Positions 1 to 7,653 of a DNA stretch of 17,815 nt are shown one piece after another. The stretch is from Caryophanales bacterium UBA5729. Lineage in GTDB: Bacteria; Bacillota_I; Bacilli_A; Izemoplasmatales; Hujiaoplasmataceae. The stretch is from assembly GCA_002419505.1 (NCBI GenBank), contig DIGF01000021.1:1-17815 (forward strand). The letters are read 5' to 3'. Every line of letters starts with the position of its first letter. Within the stretch, counting starts at the first letter, position 1. Made by a program: the position numbers and the translations under genes. Below the pieces are notes generated by a model. It did no database searches. It saw nothing but the letters and a program-made list of their open reading frames with translations, and had not been told where the DNA came from.

Positions 1-23
1 TGTTCGTCTTTTTTATAAATCAT
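1..23 (-). CDS. 5' end of an unidentified leftward gene (partial)
   Basis: Reading leftward, an ATG at 23-21 opens a frame that continues to the window edge; it encodes M-I-Y-K-K-D-E before running out. GGTGAT at 33-28 matches the anti-Shine-Dalgarno sequence and places GG 8 nt before this ATG, and an extended -10 promoter lies just upstream. An in-frame ATG at 35-33 would fall inside the untranscribed or first-transcribed bases and has no ribosome binding site. Only seven codons are visible, so no product can be named. The call rests on the promoter, ribosome binding site and open frame occurring together. Confidence 0.4.
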
Positions 24-39
24 CTCTATCACCATCTAT

Positions 40-68
40 ATTATACCATTTTTCTCAGTAATTGTCTC
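40..68 (-). promoter_or_regulatory. Promoter of the leftward edge gene
   Basis: On the minus strand a perfect TATAAT (40-45) is preceded by TGG, making an extended -10 element. GAGACA (63-68) at 17-bp spacing is a 4/6 match to the -35 consensus. Transcription would start around 33-35, giving a leader of only about ten bases that is almost entirely ribosome binding site. Confidence 0.5.
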
Positions 69-142
69 GCTTATCCGCTATTTTTAGCCATTTAATTTAA
101 TTTTGTTTTTAAAATCCATACACCCTTTTATACTTTATATCC

Positions 143-178
143 TAAAAACAAAAAGCACCCTATTTTCTAAGGTACTTT
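143..178 (-). terminator. Rho-independent terminator of rqcH
   Basis: On the minus strand an 11-bp stem (178-168 with 162-152, including U-G wobble pairs) closes a 5-nt loop and is followed at once by a U-rich run (TTTTTGTTTTT). It lies about 25 bases past the rqcH stop codon, in the direction of rqcH transcription. Confidence 0.75.
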
Positions 179-190
179 GTCAACAGTCTG

Positions 191-224
191 AATAAGGGAA
201 GGCTCAGCCTTTCCTTATTTTTTT
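191..224. other. Hairpin around the rqcH stop codon, T-run on plus strand
   Basis: AATAAGGGAAGGC (191-203) and GCCTTTCCTTATT (207-219) pair over 13 positions with one mismatch or wobble. The three-base loop is the rqcH stop codon itself (TGA on the minus strand). The T-run (218-224) follows the hairpin on the plus strand only, so as a terminator it would act on rightward, antisense transcription entering rqcH. On the minus strand it precedes the true terminator at 143-178. Confidence 0.45.
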
Positions 225-1847
225 CAATAATGAGATATCAGGATCAATATAGATGGTTTTTTGGTTTGTGTAGATGACATTTGAACCAAACTCACCGGGT
301 ATTTTTTTAATATGTTTAATTTTTGTGTAATCTACTGGTACAGAAGAAGAATTCTTGCTTTTAGAGTTAAGTGCCGCTAGATTAGCCGCGGCCCTAATTG
401 TTTCTTCTTGCAATTCTTCGTTGCTCATAACTATTACATGTGAACCTGTTTGATTTTGAACATGGAACCACCATTGGTCTTTTTTTGCCAGCTTATGAGT
501 TAAGAAATTATTTTGAAGATTATTCTTGCCAACGACAATTTGATTTTCCATACTATCGAAATAAACATCGTAATTTGGTGTTTTTATTTTAAGTTTACTC
601 TTGCGTTTGCTTAAGTATTTATTATTGATTAATTCTTCTTGGATTTCTTCTAAATCCTTCAAGTTATGAGTGTCGTTAATCTGATTCATAAGTTCATCGA
701 AATAAAGAATTTCTTTTTTTGTTAATTCAATTTGGTTCTCTATGTGTTTAATCGCGGATTTTTGCTTTTTATATCTTGAATAGTATTTATTAGCATTATC
801 AACCGGACAAGACATACGATCAATTTCAATTGTTACATCTTCTTGTAATTCGTAACTGAAGAGTTTGACTTCAGTTTTTGTTTTGTCAATTAAATTGTTA
901 TTTTGCAATAATAAATCACCTTTGATTCGGTTGATTTGATTATTTTGCGCTTCGTTCAAATCCTTACTTAATTTTTCAAGTTTGTTGCGATCTTTATCCA
1001 GATTATTTTTAACGAATGTGTGCAAATATTTATGGATTTGTTTAACTCGATCTAAACTTGAGAAATCTTCATACTGATTCTCTAAAAGTTCTGAAAGCGT
1101 ATCAAAATTCTCTTTATCACTTTTGAAAATATCCAAATAATAAAAATATTTGTCACTTTTTGTTGGGTTGGTTTTTTGTTTGTATATATCTAGATATATT
1201 TCATACATTGAGGTTGTGTTATATTTAGATTCATCGACAATATATTTAGCTAACAAAGGAGAGACACCGCGAATATTATCAATTATTGATTTATGCGTAA
1301 TGTTTTCAGTTTGAAAAAATTCTTTAATTTTCTCTAATTCATGCGGATTTAGTTTATTGTCGATTGGTAAAACATAACTTACACCATTAATAATCGTGCG
1401 ATTATCATTTTCAAAAGGATGAATGTGTTTATAAGCATTGATTATATGACGGTCTTGATTTAAAATTATTAAATTTGCGTATCTGCCAAATAATTCAAAA
1501 ATAATAAAGTAATTTGTTAAATCGCCAATTTCATTGCGGTTGTTGACTTCAATTTCAATGATACGGTCTGCATTAAGTGATTTGATCTTAATAATAATCC
1601 CTTTTTCTATATACTTTCTTAAAAACATGCAAAAACCACCGGGATTACTAAGGTTATCATATTTTTTATTGGTTAGATGAACCCGAGCTAAAGCAGTGGA
1701 CATGGAAATATAAAGATTAGACTTTCCGCTCAAGAAAAACAAAAAATCAGCTTTACCAAGCTGAGAGATTTTATTAATTCTCACATTTTTTAAGTTATCA
1801 TTTAATTCATTAGCTAATTTTTCAATAAATCTTCCATCAATACTCAT
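204..1847 (-). CDS. rqcH: Rqc2/RqcH, ribosome quality control NFACT protein (FbpA/YloA family)
   Basis: RqcH binds the large ribosomal subunit obstructed by peptidyl-tRNA and directs C-terminal alanine tailing of the stalled chain, marking it for degradation. The 547 residues are close to the 570 of B. subtilis RqcH. The N-terminal NFACT-N domain opens with M-S-I-D-G. Asp94-Arg95 matches the DR pair needed for tailing in B. subtilis (D97/R98), so the protein looks active. A helix-hairpin-helix-like stretch (about 180-240) and coiled coils (about 265-310 and 355-420) follow, with the family motif NANKYYSRY at 351-359. The NFACT-R domain (about 425-540) has KKDQWWFHV (455-463), TGSHVIV (467-473) and the YTNQKTIYIDPD block (526-537). 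The ATG is preceded by AGGTGAT at good spacing. Older annotations call such proteins fibronectin-binding; that activity is not implied here. Confidence 0.93.
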   Translation of the reverse strand: MSIDGRFIEKLANELNDNLKNVRINKISQLGKADFLFFLSGKSNLYISMSTALARVHLTNKKYDNLSNPGGFCMFLRKYIEKGIIIKIKSLNADRIIEIEVNNRNEIGDLTNYFIIFELFGRYANLIILNQDRHIINAYKHIHPFENDNRTIINGVSYVLPIDNKLNPHELEKIKEFFQTENITHKSIIDNIRGVSPLLAKYIVDESKYNTTSMYEIYLDIYKQKTNPTKSDKYFYYLDIFKSDKENFDTLSELLENQYEDFSSLDRVKQIHKYLHTFVKNNLDKDRNKLEKLSKDLNEAQNNQINRIKGDLLLQNNNLIDKTKTEVKLFSYELQEDVTIEIDRMSCPVDNANKYYSRYKKQKSAIKHIENQIELTKKEILYFDELMNQINDTHNLKDLEEIQEELINNKYLSKRKSKLKIKTPNYDVYFDSMENQIVVGKNNLQNNFLTHKLAKKDQWWFHVQNQTGSHVIVMSNEELQEETIRAAANLAALNSKSKNSSSVPVDYTKIKHIKKIPGEFGSNVIYTNQKTIYIDPDISLLKKIRKG

Positions 1848-1863
1848 TTTATCACCTAAAATA

Positions 1864-1872
1864 ATTATAACA
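1864..1872 (-). promoter_or_regulatory. Extended -10 promoter of rqcH
   Basis: On the minus strand TGT-TATAAT (1872-1864) is a perfect extended -10 element 17 bases before the rqcH ATG. No good -35 exists at 16-18 bp spacing (only T-rich sequence). The AGGTGAT ribosome binding site follows directly, so the leader is very short. Confidence 0.5.
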
Positions 1873-1894
1873 CATTTAAAAACAAAAAAATAAT

Positions 1895-1923
1895 TTTACT
1901 ATTCATTACTTTTATGATATGAT
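1895..1923 (+). promoter_or_regulatory. Promoter of gmk-rpoZ
   Basis: TTTACT (1895-1900) and TATGAT (1918-1923) are spaced by 17 bp, and the -10 is preceded by TGA, an extended -10. Transcription would start near 1930, leaving a leader of about 38 bases before the proposed CTG start. The promoter is back to back with the rqcH promoter, with 22 bp between the two elements. Confidence 0.5.
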
Positions 1924-1967
1924 ATAGATTAACAAATATCGCATTATTTTGGGATGGAGGGGTTATT

Positions 1968-2591
1968 CTGAAACTAAACGAACGTGGTTTATTGGTAATA
2001 ATCAGTGGACCATCCGGAGTTGGCAAAGGGACAATTAGGAAAGCTCTCTTTGGAATTCCTGATAATAATTTTTGTTACTCAGTGTCAATGACAACTAGAA
2101 AACCTAGAGCTGGTGAAATTGACGGAGTTGACTATTTTTTTGTTTCTCGTGAAGAGTTCGAAAAAAGAATTAGAAAAAACGGTTTTTTAGAATATGCAGA
2201 GTTTGTTGGGGAATACTACGGAACACCAATTGACTATATTGAAACTATGATGGAAAAAGGAAAAGAAGTAATAGTTGAAATTGAAGTTGAAGGTGCTCTC
2301 CAAGTTCGTGAAAAAAACCCTGAAGCAGTATTTATTTTTATAGTGCCACCTTCAAGAAATGATCTAATTGAAAGACTGAAGAATCGTGGTACTGATACAA
2401 CCGAAACTATTAAGAAACGTATTGAAAAAGCTGAAAGAGAATTTCATCTAGCTTATAAATATGACTATATCGTTGTTAATGATGAGGTTTTTAATGCTGC
2501 AGACCGGATATATGCGATAATAAGAGCAGAACACGCCAAGACCGAAAGGTCTATTCATAAATATTATAAGCTCCTGGAGGGAAAAGAATGA
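1968..2591 (+). CDS. gmk: Guanylate kinase, probable CTG start
   Basis: Phosphorylates GMP to GDP with ATP, a cytoplasmic step of guanine nucleotide synthesis and salvage. Using the CTG at 1968 gives 207 residues (B. subtilis Gmk is 204) starting MKLNERGLLVIISGPSG. The P-loop GPSGVGKGT is at residues 14-22, the GMP-binding TTRKPR around 42-47, then FLEYAEF and the lid region with NRGTDTTETIKKR. CTG is preferred because GGAGG (1956-1960) lies 7 nt upstream and because the family-typical ERGLL segment before the first beta strand is kept. The frame has no ATG or GTG before the P-loop. The only conventional candidate, TTG at 1992, lacks a ribosome binding site and would cut off the ERGL residues; ATT at 1965 is the other non-canonical option. 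The stop overlaps the rpoZ ATG (ATGA), as in the widespread gmk-rpoZ operon. Function is certain; the start is inferred. Confidence 0.93.
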   Translation: MKLNERGLLVIISGPSGVGKGTIRKALFGIPDNNFCYSVSMTTRKPRAGEIDGVDYFFVSREEFEKRIRKNGFLEYAEFVGEYYGTPIDYIETMMEKGKEVIVEIEVEGALQVREKNPEAVFIFIVPPSRNDLIERLKNRGTDTTETIKKRIEKAEREFHLAYKYDYIVVNDEVFNAADRIYAIIRAEHAKTERSIHKYYKLLEGKE

Positions 2592-3019
2592 TTAAAAATA
2601 AAGACGATTTAAATAAAGAGATTCTTCAAGAATATAAAGAGAAGATTTTAAATGAGCAAGACGATAAAAAGACAATGCATCAAAAGGATTCTGAGCAAAA
2701 AACCAATCCTAAATATGATCCTAAAGAATTTAACTTTCAAAGTTATAATTACGGAGATTATGAGACTGGTGAACTAGTACTTGGTGATTCAGATAACGAA
2801 CCTGCCAATAAACCGATTAATCACGAAGGCTTAAGATATCCTTCAATTGACGATTTATTAGAAGTTGTAGATTCAAAATACAAGCTGGCTTATATAGCGG
2901 CTAAACGAGCAAAAATAATAAAGAGCGAAAACTATTCCTCAGTAAATAACAAATGCGTTAAAGCTGTTGGAATGGCTTTAGAAGAGATTCTAGCCGGAAA
3001 AGTTACTGCTAAATTTTAA
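2588..3019 (+). CDS. rpoZ: RNA polymerase omega subunit with long N-terminal extension
   Basis: Omega assists assembly and stability of RNA polymerase by clasping the beta' subunit. The C-terminal 60 residues (about 83-143) match the family: YPSIDDLL (84-91), DSKYKLAYIAAKRAK (95-109) and the closing VGMALEEILAGKV (127-139), parallel to the B. subtilis protein of 67 residues. The first ~82 residues have no counterpart in ordinary omega. They are strongly charged and hydrophilic (rich in K, D, E, N, Q) with a Tyr/Phe-rich patch at 43-59. No Met lies between residue 30 and the omega domain, and a strong ribosome binding site (GGAGGG) precedes the ATG at 2588, so the extension is very likely translated. 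The ATG overlaps the gmk stop by 4 nt, implying translational coupling. Omega identity is firm; the role of the extension is unknown. Confidence 0.88.
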   Translation: MIKNKDDLNKEILQEYKEKILNEQDDKKTMHQKDSEQKTNPKYDPKEFNFQSYNYGDYETGELVLGDSDNEPANKPINHEGLRYPSIDDLLEVVDSKYKLAYIAAKRAKIIKSENYSSVNNKCVKAVGMALEEILAGKVTAKF

Positions 3020-3020
3020 G

Positions 3021-3043
3021 AAACAGCTTAGGCTGTTTTTTTT
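3021..3043 (+). terminator. Terminator of gmk-rpoZ
   Basis: AAACAGC (3021-3027) pairs with GCTGTTT (3032-3038) across a 4-nt loop, followed by a T-run to 3043. It starts one base after the rpoZ stop codon. Confidence 0.85.
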
Positions 3044-3063
3044 AATCTTTTGAGTATTGAACC

Positions 3064-3092
3064 TTAAAAAAATGGTTTTAATGTGTTATAAT
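3064..3092 (+). promoter_or_regulatory. Promoter of polC
   Basis: A perfect TATAAT (3087-3092) is preceded by TGT, an extended -10. TTAAAA (3064-3069) at 17-bp spacing is a weak -35. The promoter lies between the rpoZ terminator and the polC ribosome binding site GGAG (3104-3107). Confidence 0.55.
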
Positions 3093-3115
3093 AAAACATT
3101 ATTGGAGATGATATT

Positions 3116-6100
3116 TTGGATACGATAAAAGCTTTACTAGAGAGACTAGAATTAAAAGACAAGATAATAGAAGAATATTGCCAAATAGAAACAGTTGAAG
3201 TAGATAAAGTCAAAGATACTTGGACTTTTTATTTGGTTTTTGAACGTTTAATCCCGATTTTGCATTTTCGTAATTTCATTAAAAAACTACAGAGTTTAAC
3301 CAACATCTATAAATCACTAAAAATAGTTGATTTTTATGTGAAGTTTATCAATAAAGAAGGTGAGATTCTTGATTATTATGATTTCGCAATTGATTTGATT
3401 GCAAAACATGATAAAAGAGTTCTTCCTTTAAAAGAATATGAAAAAGACATTGAAGATAATAAAATCACGGTTTATGTTCCGAAAGGAGCTGTCTCACCGC
3501 AAATCTATCGAGTAAATATCGAAGAGCAAATGCGAAAATTAGGTTTCGATATTGAAGTTAGTATTGAGATTGATGAAACTCGAGATTCGATAGAAGAACA
3601 AATAAAAAAGACGAACGAATTGTTTGTTCAGGAAAGCAGAGCTTTGCTAAATGCTAATGAAGTCAAGTATCAAAGTTTGAACGGCTCAGATGACTTTTTA
3701 GACTTTATGGAAATATCAAATATTCCAAAAACCGAAATGGATTTAGAAGAATTCAAAGAAAAAAATTCTGGAAAAGCTATTATTTATGTGGAAGGCATTG
3801 TGGTCGACAATGAGATTAATGATTCCAACAATAACTCAAGCGTAAGGATGATTGTTACTGACGGAGTTGACTCAATTTTTCTAAATAAAAGAAATACTAA
3901 AGCTAGCGACTTGGATTTTTTTAAAGAAATAGAACCAGGTATGGGCGTTAAAGCCAAGTGCTATGCTCAAATGGATTCTTATTATGGTGAAGTGACTTTA
4001 AATATCTTAAATATCGCTAAATCAATTGGAACAATAGAAAATAATTTAAGGGAAGATCAGTATGAAAATAAGCGAGTAGAATTGCATCTTCATACGAAAA
4101 TGTCTACTTTAGATGGTGTCAACAATATTGAAGATTATGTCAATCGGGCAATTCGTTATGGACACAAAGCCATTGGTGTCAGCGATCATGGATCGGTTCA
4201 AGCTTTTCCTGCTTTTGAAAAGCATGTTAAAGATAAACCGATTAAACCGATTTATGGGTTGGAAATGGTTTATGTCAATGATGAAGAGGTTACCATTACT
4301 CGCGGAGAACAAAATGGACTTTTATCAGAATTAACTTATGTTATATTTGATATTGAGACAACAGGATTGTCTTTAAATTATGATACTTTGATTGAAATAG
4401 CGGGTATCAAAGTTAAGAATGGAACCATTTTAGGTGAATTTCAGGAATTGATTGATCCAGAGATGACAATATCGAAATTTACCGAAAGCTATACGAAAAT
4501 TACTAATTCGATGTTGAAAGGCAAAAGGAAATTAAAAGAAGTATTGAAGGATTTTCGCGATTTTTCAAAAGATTGCGTTTTAGTCGCGCATAATGCAGAT
4601 TTTGATGTCGATTTTTTAGCATATAATTTTCGCGAATTAGGAATTGATAATAAAATAAATCCTTCTATTGACACTTTGATTTTAAGTAAAGTGTTGTTGC
4701 CGGATAAATCTAGATTTGATCTTAAGAGTGTTAGTCGCTATTTTAAAGTAAATTTAGATGGACATCATCGTGCGATCAATGATACGAGAGCCTTATTCGA
4801 AATCTTTCTCCATTTAATAAAACAATTGAGAAAAGATGGCATAACCCGCTTTCAAGATCTTAATCTGATCATCGACCGCAAGGAAGTGTATAAGTATCCT
4901 TATCCAAAACATATAAATTTAGTCGTTAGGGAACAAGAAGGCTTGAGAAATCTATATCAAATCTTGTCAGAAGGCTTGACAACATATTTTGATCGTGACG
5001 CCAAGGTCTTGAAAAGTTATTTAGACAAGCATCGGACAGGTTTATTATTATCAAGTGGTTGCTATAACTCTAGTTTCTTTGAGATTGCGTTAAATAAAAC
5101 CAGAAGAGATTTGGTAAAAGAAGCTAAATATTATGATTACCTTGAGGTTCAACCGCTTAGCTACTTTAAATTCATGGAATCAGAAAGTCCGAATTGGAGA
5201 AATGTTATTCAAAGAGTAATTAAAAAAATAGTTGAGGTTGGTAAAGAGTTAAACATACCTGTTGTAGCTACAGGTGATGTCCATCATCTTGATCCAAGCG
5301 ACTTGAAATATCGCGAAATCATGATCAACACGCCTTTGGTTGGCGGTGGCGGTTTTCATGAATTGTATTATAAAGAGTTTAAACCGAATCAATATTTCAT
5401 GACTACAGAAGAAATGATGGAAGAATTCAGTTTCTTAGGTTCTGATATCGCTTATGAAATTGTTGTTAAGAATACGCAAATGATAAGCGATATGGTAGAT
5501 CAGATTACAATCATTCCTAATGAATTATATGCCCCAACTGATGAGTTTTTAGCAGAGCAAGGTGTGCCGTCGATAAAAACAAAAGTTGAGCACATGGTTA
5601 GAGAACAAGTGAAAAACTTGTATGGCGAACAACTTCCTAGTATTGTAAAAAACCGAGTTGAAAAAGAATTGGGAAGTATAATAGAACATCAATTTTCTAC
5701 AATATATTACATTTCTCATTTGCTAGTGAAAAAATCGCTTGATGACGGTTATTTAGTTGGTTCTCGAGGATCAGTAGGGTCTTCATTCGTTGCAACTTTA
5801 ATGGGTATTACCGAAGTGAATCCTTTGCCCCCACATTATGTTTGCCCTAAATGTCATTTTAGTGCATTTAAGAAAACTGATGAAGAAAAGCAAGCTCACG
5901 GTGTTAGCGATTTTGAAAAAGAATATGCAGAAGTATTTGAAAATACCGACTGTGGTTGGGATTTACCAAAAGCTGATTGTCCGATATGTAATACAAGAAT
6001 GGATCGTGACGGACATGATATTCCGTTTGAAACTTTCTTAGGTTTCAAAGGAGATAAAACTCCAGATATCGACTTAAACTTTTCCGGCGATTATCAAAGT

Positions 6101-7579
6101 GAAGTTCATGAATATATTCGAAAACTATTTGGCGTCAATTATGCTTTTAGAGCAGGAACAATTGGAACTTGTGCTGCTAAGACTTCATTTGCAATGGTAA
6201 AAGATTACTATAGCAAATTAAATCAAAAGCGCAAACGCCAAGGACTTGAACCGATATTTGTCAGAAATGCAGAAATAGCAAGGTTGGCAAAAGGCATTGA
6301 AGGCGCAAAAAGAAGTTCGGGTCAACATCCGGGCGGAATAGTTGTTGTGCCAAATACCAAGAGTATTTATGACGTTACACCGATTCAATATCCGGGAGAT
6401 TCTAAAGATACTTCTTGGAAAACAACGCATTATGAGTATCATTCATTTGAAAACAATTTATTTAAACTTGACGTATTGGGTCATGATGATCCTACCGTTA
6501 TAAGATATTTGATGGATTTAGTAAAAGAAAGTCCAAATGATTTTCCGTTTGACAACCCCAAAGACATTCCTGTAGACGATAACGATGTTTATAGAATGCT
6601 TTCTGGTACTGATGTCTTAGGTCTTACAAGCGATGACATAATGTCTGATGTAGCTTCATATGGAGTTCCAGAATTAGGTACAAATTTTGTTAGAGGTATG
6701 TTATCGGAATCTAAACCAAAATCATTCGCAGATTTAGTTAAAATTTCTGGATTATCTCATGGTACGGATGTTTGGTATGGCAATGCTCAAACATTAGTTT
6801 TAGGAAAAAATCGTGAATTTGGTCGAGTAGATTTTAAGGATATCATTGGATGTAGAGATGATATTATGGTCCATTTGATATCTTACGGTCTCAATCCGAA
6901 TTTAGCATTTGAGATTATGGAATTCGTTCGAAAAGGCAAGGCGATATCAAAACCTAATAAATGGGCTGAATATGCTGATGAAATGCGTAAATATCATGTT
7001 CCAGAATGGTATATTTGGTCTTGTTCAAAAATAAAATATATGTTCCCTAAAGCCCATGCGACAGCTTACGTTTTAATGGCTATGCGCATTGCCTGGTTCA
7101 AACTATATAAACCAATATATTTTTATTCAGCATATTTTTCAAAACGAGCTACAACTTTTGACGTTGATGTTTTCTATCGAGGAGAAACTGCGATAATTGA
7201 TAAGATTAACGATATCAAAAGTAAAGGTAAAGAAGCAAGTAATCGCGAACAAGACTTGTTGACGGTTTTAGAAGTAGCCTTAGAAATGGTCAAAAGAGGA
7301 TTTGTATTTGCGCCAATTGACCTGTATAAATCCCAAGTAAAGGATTTTATAATTTCTGAGGATAAGAAATCTTTGATTTTGCCATTTGTAGTTATTGATT
7401 CAATGGGAGAAAAAGCTGCTCAATCAATAATAGAAGCGCGCGATGAAAAAGAGTTTATTTCAAAACAAGACATAAAAAATCGGACGAGATTATCCAATGT
7501 TTTATTTGATAAGTTAGATGAATTGGCTGTGTTTGAAGGTATGATTGATAAAAATCAAATATCTATTTTTGATTTTTAA
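3116..7579 (+). CDS. polC: DNA polymerase III alpha subunit, PolC type
   Basis: Replicative DNA polymerase of Gram-positive type with built-in 3'-5' proofreading; 1487 residues against 1437 in B. subtilis. Domains in order: N-terminal region (1-~210); OB fold (~220-310); first part of the PHP domain with HLHTKMSTLDG (H324, H326); DnaQ-like exonuclease (~407-570) with FDIETTG (D412, E414), AHNADFD and a closing HRAINDTRA; second part of PHP with GDVHHLDPSD; and the polymerase core. The core carries GSRGSVGSSF, a four-cysteine zinc knuckle (C910, C913, C955, C958), the catalytic DIDLNFSGDY (D984, D986), RSSGQHPGG and LDVLGHDDPT (D1119). The C-terminus ends QISIFDF, a sliding-clamp binding motif. 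The start is TTG, chosen because GGAG lies 8 nt upstream and no better start exists nearby. It is transcribed from its own promoter. The last visible odd point is a weak helix-hairpin-helix (DSMG where B. subtilis has PGLG). Confidence 0.97.
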   Translation: MDTIKALLERLELKDKIIEEYCQIETVEVDKVKDTWTFYLVFERLIPILHFRNFIKKLQSLTNIYKSLKIVDFYVKFINKEGEILDYYDFAIDLIAKHDKRVLPLKEYEKDIEDNKITVYVPKGAVSPQIYRVNIEEQMRKLGFDIEVSIEIDETRDSIEEQIKKTNELFVQESRALLNANEVKYQSLNGSDDFLDFMEISNIPKTEMDLEEFKEKNSGKAIIYVEGIVVDNEINDSNNNSSVRMIVTDGVDSIFLNKRNTKASDLDFFKEIEPGMGVKAKCYAQMDSYYGEVTLNILNIAKSIGTIENNLREDQYENKRVELHLHTKMSTLDGVNNIEDYVNRAIRYGHKAIGVSDHGSVQAFPAFEKHVKDKPIKPIYGLEMVYVNDEEVTITRGEQNGLLSELTYVIFDIETTGLSLNYDTLIEIAGIKVKNGTILGEFQELIDPEMTISKFTESYTKITNSMLKGKRKLKEVLKDFRDFSKDCVLVAHNADFDVDFLAYNFRELGIDNKINPSIDTLILSKVLLPDKSRFDLKSVSRYFKVNLDGHHRAINDTRALFEIFLHLIKQLRKDGITRFQDLNLIIDRKEVYKYPYPKHINLVVREQEGLRNLYQILSEGLTTYFDRDAKVLKSYLDKHRTGLLLSSGCYNSSFFEIALNKTRRDLVKEAKYYDYLEVQPLSYFKFMESESPNWRNVIQRVIKKIVEVGKELNIPVVATGDVHHLDPSDLKYREIMINTPLVGGGGFHELYYKEFKPNQYFMTTEEMMEEFSFLGSDIAYEIVVKNTQMISDMVDQITIIPNELYAPTDEFLAEQGVPSIKTKVEHMVREQVKNLYGEQLPSIVKNRVEKELGSIIEHQFSTIYYISHLLVKKSLDDGYLVGSRGSVGSSFVATLMGITEVNPLPPHYVCPKCHFSAFKKTDEEKQAHGVSDFEKEYAEVFENTDCGWDLPKADCPICNTRMDRDGHDIPFETFLGFKGDKTPDIDLNFSGDYQSEVHEYIRKLFGVNYAFRAGTIGTCAAKTSFAMVKDYYSKLNQKRKRQGLEPIFVRNAEIARLAKGIEGAKRSSGQHPGGIVVVPNTKSIYDVTPIQYPGDSKDTSWKTTHYEYHSFENNLFKLDVLGHDDPTVIRYLMDLVKESPNDFPFDNPKDIPVDDNDVYRMLSGTDVLGLTSDDIMSDVASYGVPELGTNFVRGMLSESKPKSFADLVKISGLSHGTDVWYGNAQTLVLGKNREFGRVDFKDIIGCRDDIMVHLISYGLNPNLAFEIMEFVRKGKAISKPNKWAEYADEMRKYHVPEWYIWSCSKIKYMFPKAHATAYVLMAMRIAWFKLYKPIYFYSAYFSKRATTFDVDVFYRGETAIIDKINDIKSKGKEASNREQDLLTVLEVALEMVKRGFVFAPIDLYKSQVKDFIISEDKKSLILPFVVIDSMGEKAAQSIIEARDEKEFISKQDIKNRTRLSNVLFDKLDELAVFEGMIDKNQISIFDF

Positions 7580-7582
7580 TCA

Positions 7583-7604
7583 AATCTTCATATAATCTTC
7601 ATAT
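7583..7604 (+). repeat. Perfect tandem 11-bp direct repeat, candidate activator site
   Basis: AATCTTCATAT occurs twice end to end (7583-7593 and 7594-7604), one helical turn apart. The TTCATA cores with 5-bp spacing resemble the direct-repeat layout bound by PhoB/PhoP/OmpR-type response regulators. The repeat sits where the -35 box of the next promoter should be, 8 bp ahead of its TATAAT. The binding protein is unknown; this is inference from architecture. Confidence 0.5.
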
Positions 7605-7612
7605 ATTTAGAT

Positions 7613-7618
7613 TATAAT
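7613..7618 (+). promoter_or_regulatory. -10 element of the YccA-like gene
   Basis: Perfect TATAAT, 35 bp before the ATG at 7654. No recognisable -35 lies at 16-18 bp; the tandem repeat occupies that place, which would suit an activator-dependent promoter. Confidence 0.5.
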
Positions 7619-7653
7619 ATCTTAGAATTATTAACATTTTTAGGAGGTTGCAT

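Noticed and set aside
1954..1971. Five-codon reading frame ATG-GAG-GGG-TTA-TTC-TGA whose stop overlaps the proposed gmk CTG, a possible leader peptide.
   Set aside because: Its ATG has no ribosome binding site, and the GGAGG that forms its second and third codons is best explained as the gmk ribosome binding site.
4109..4674. Short frames inside polC on both strands (4109-4312, 4113-4334, 4489-4674), and similar ones inside pheS, pheT, the oppB-like gene and the ABC-2 permease.
   Set aside because: They overlap conserved domains in other frames, have no ribosome binding sites and no recognisable protein motifs.
7568..7582. TTGATT/AATCAA hairpin over the polC stop codon as a polC terminator.
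   Set aside because: The stem is six A/T-rich pairs with no T-run after it, too weak to call.
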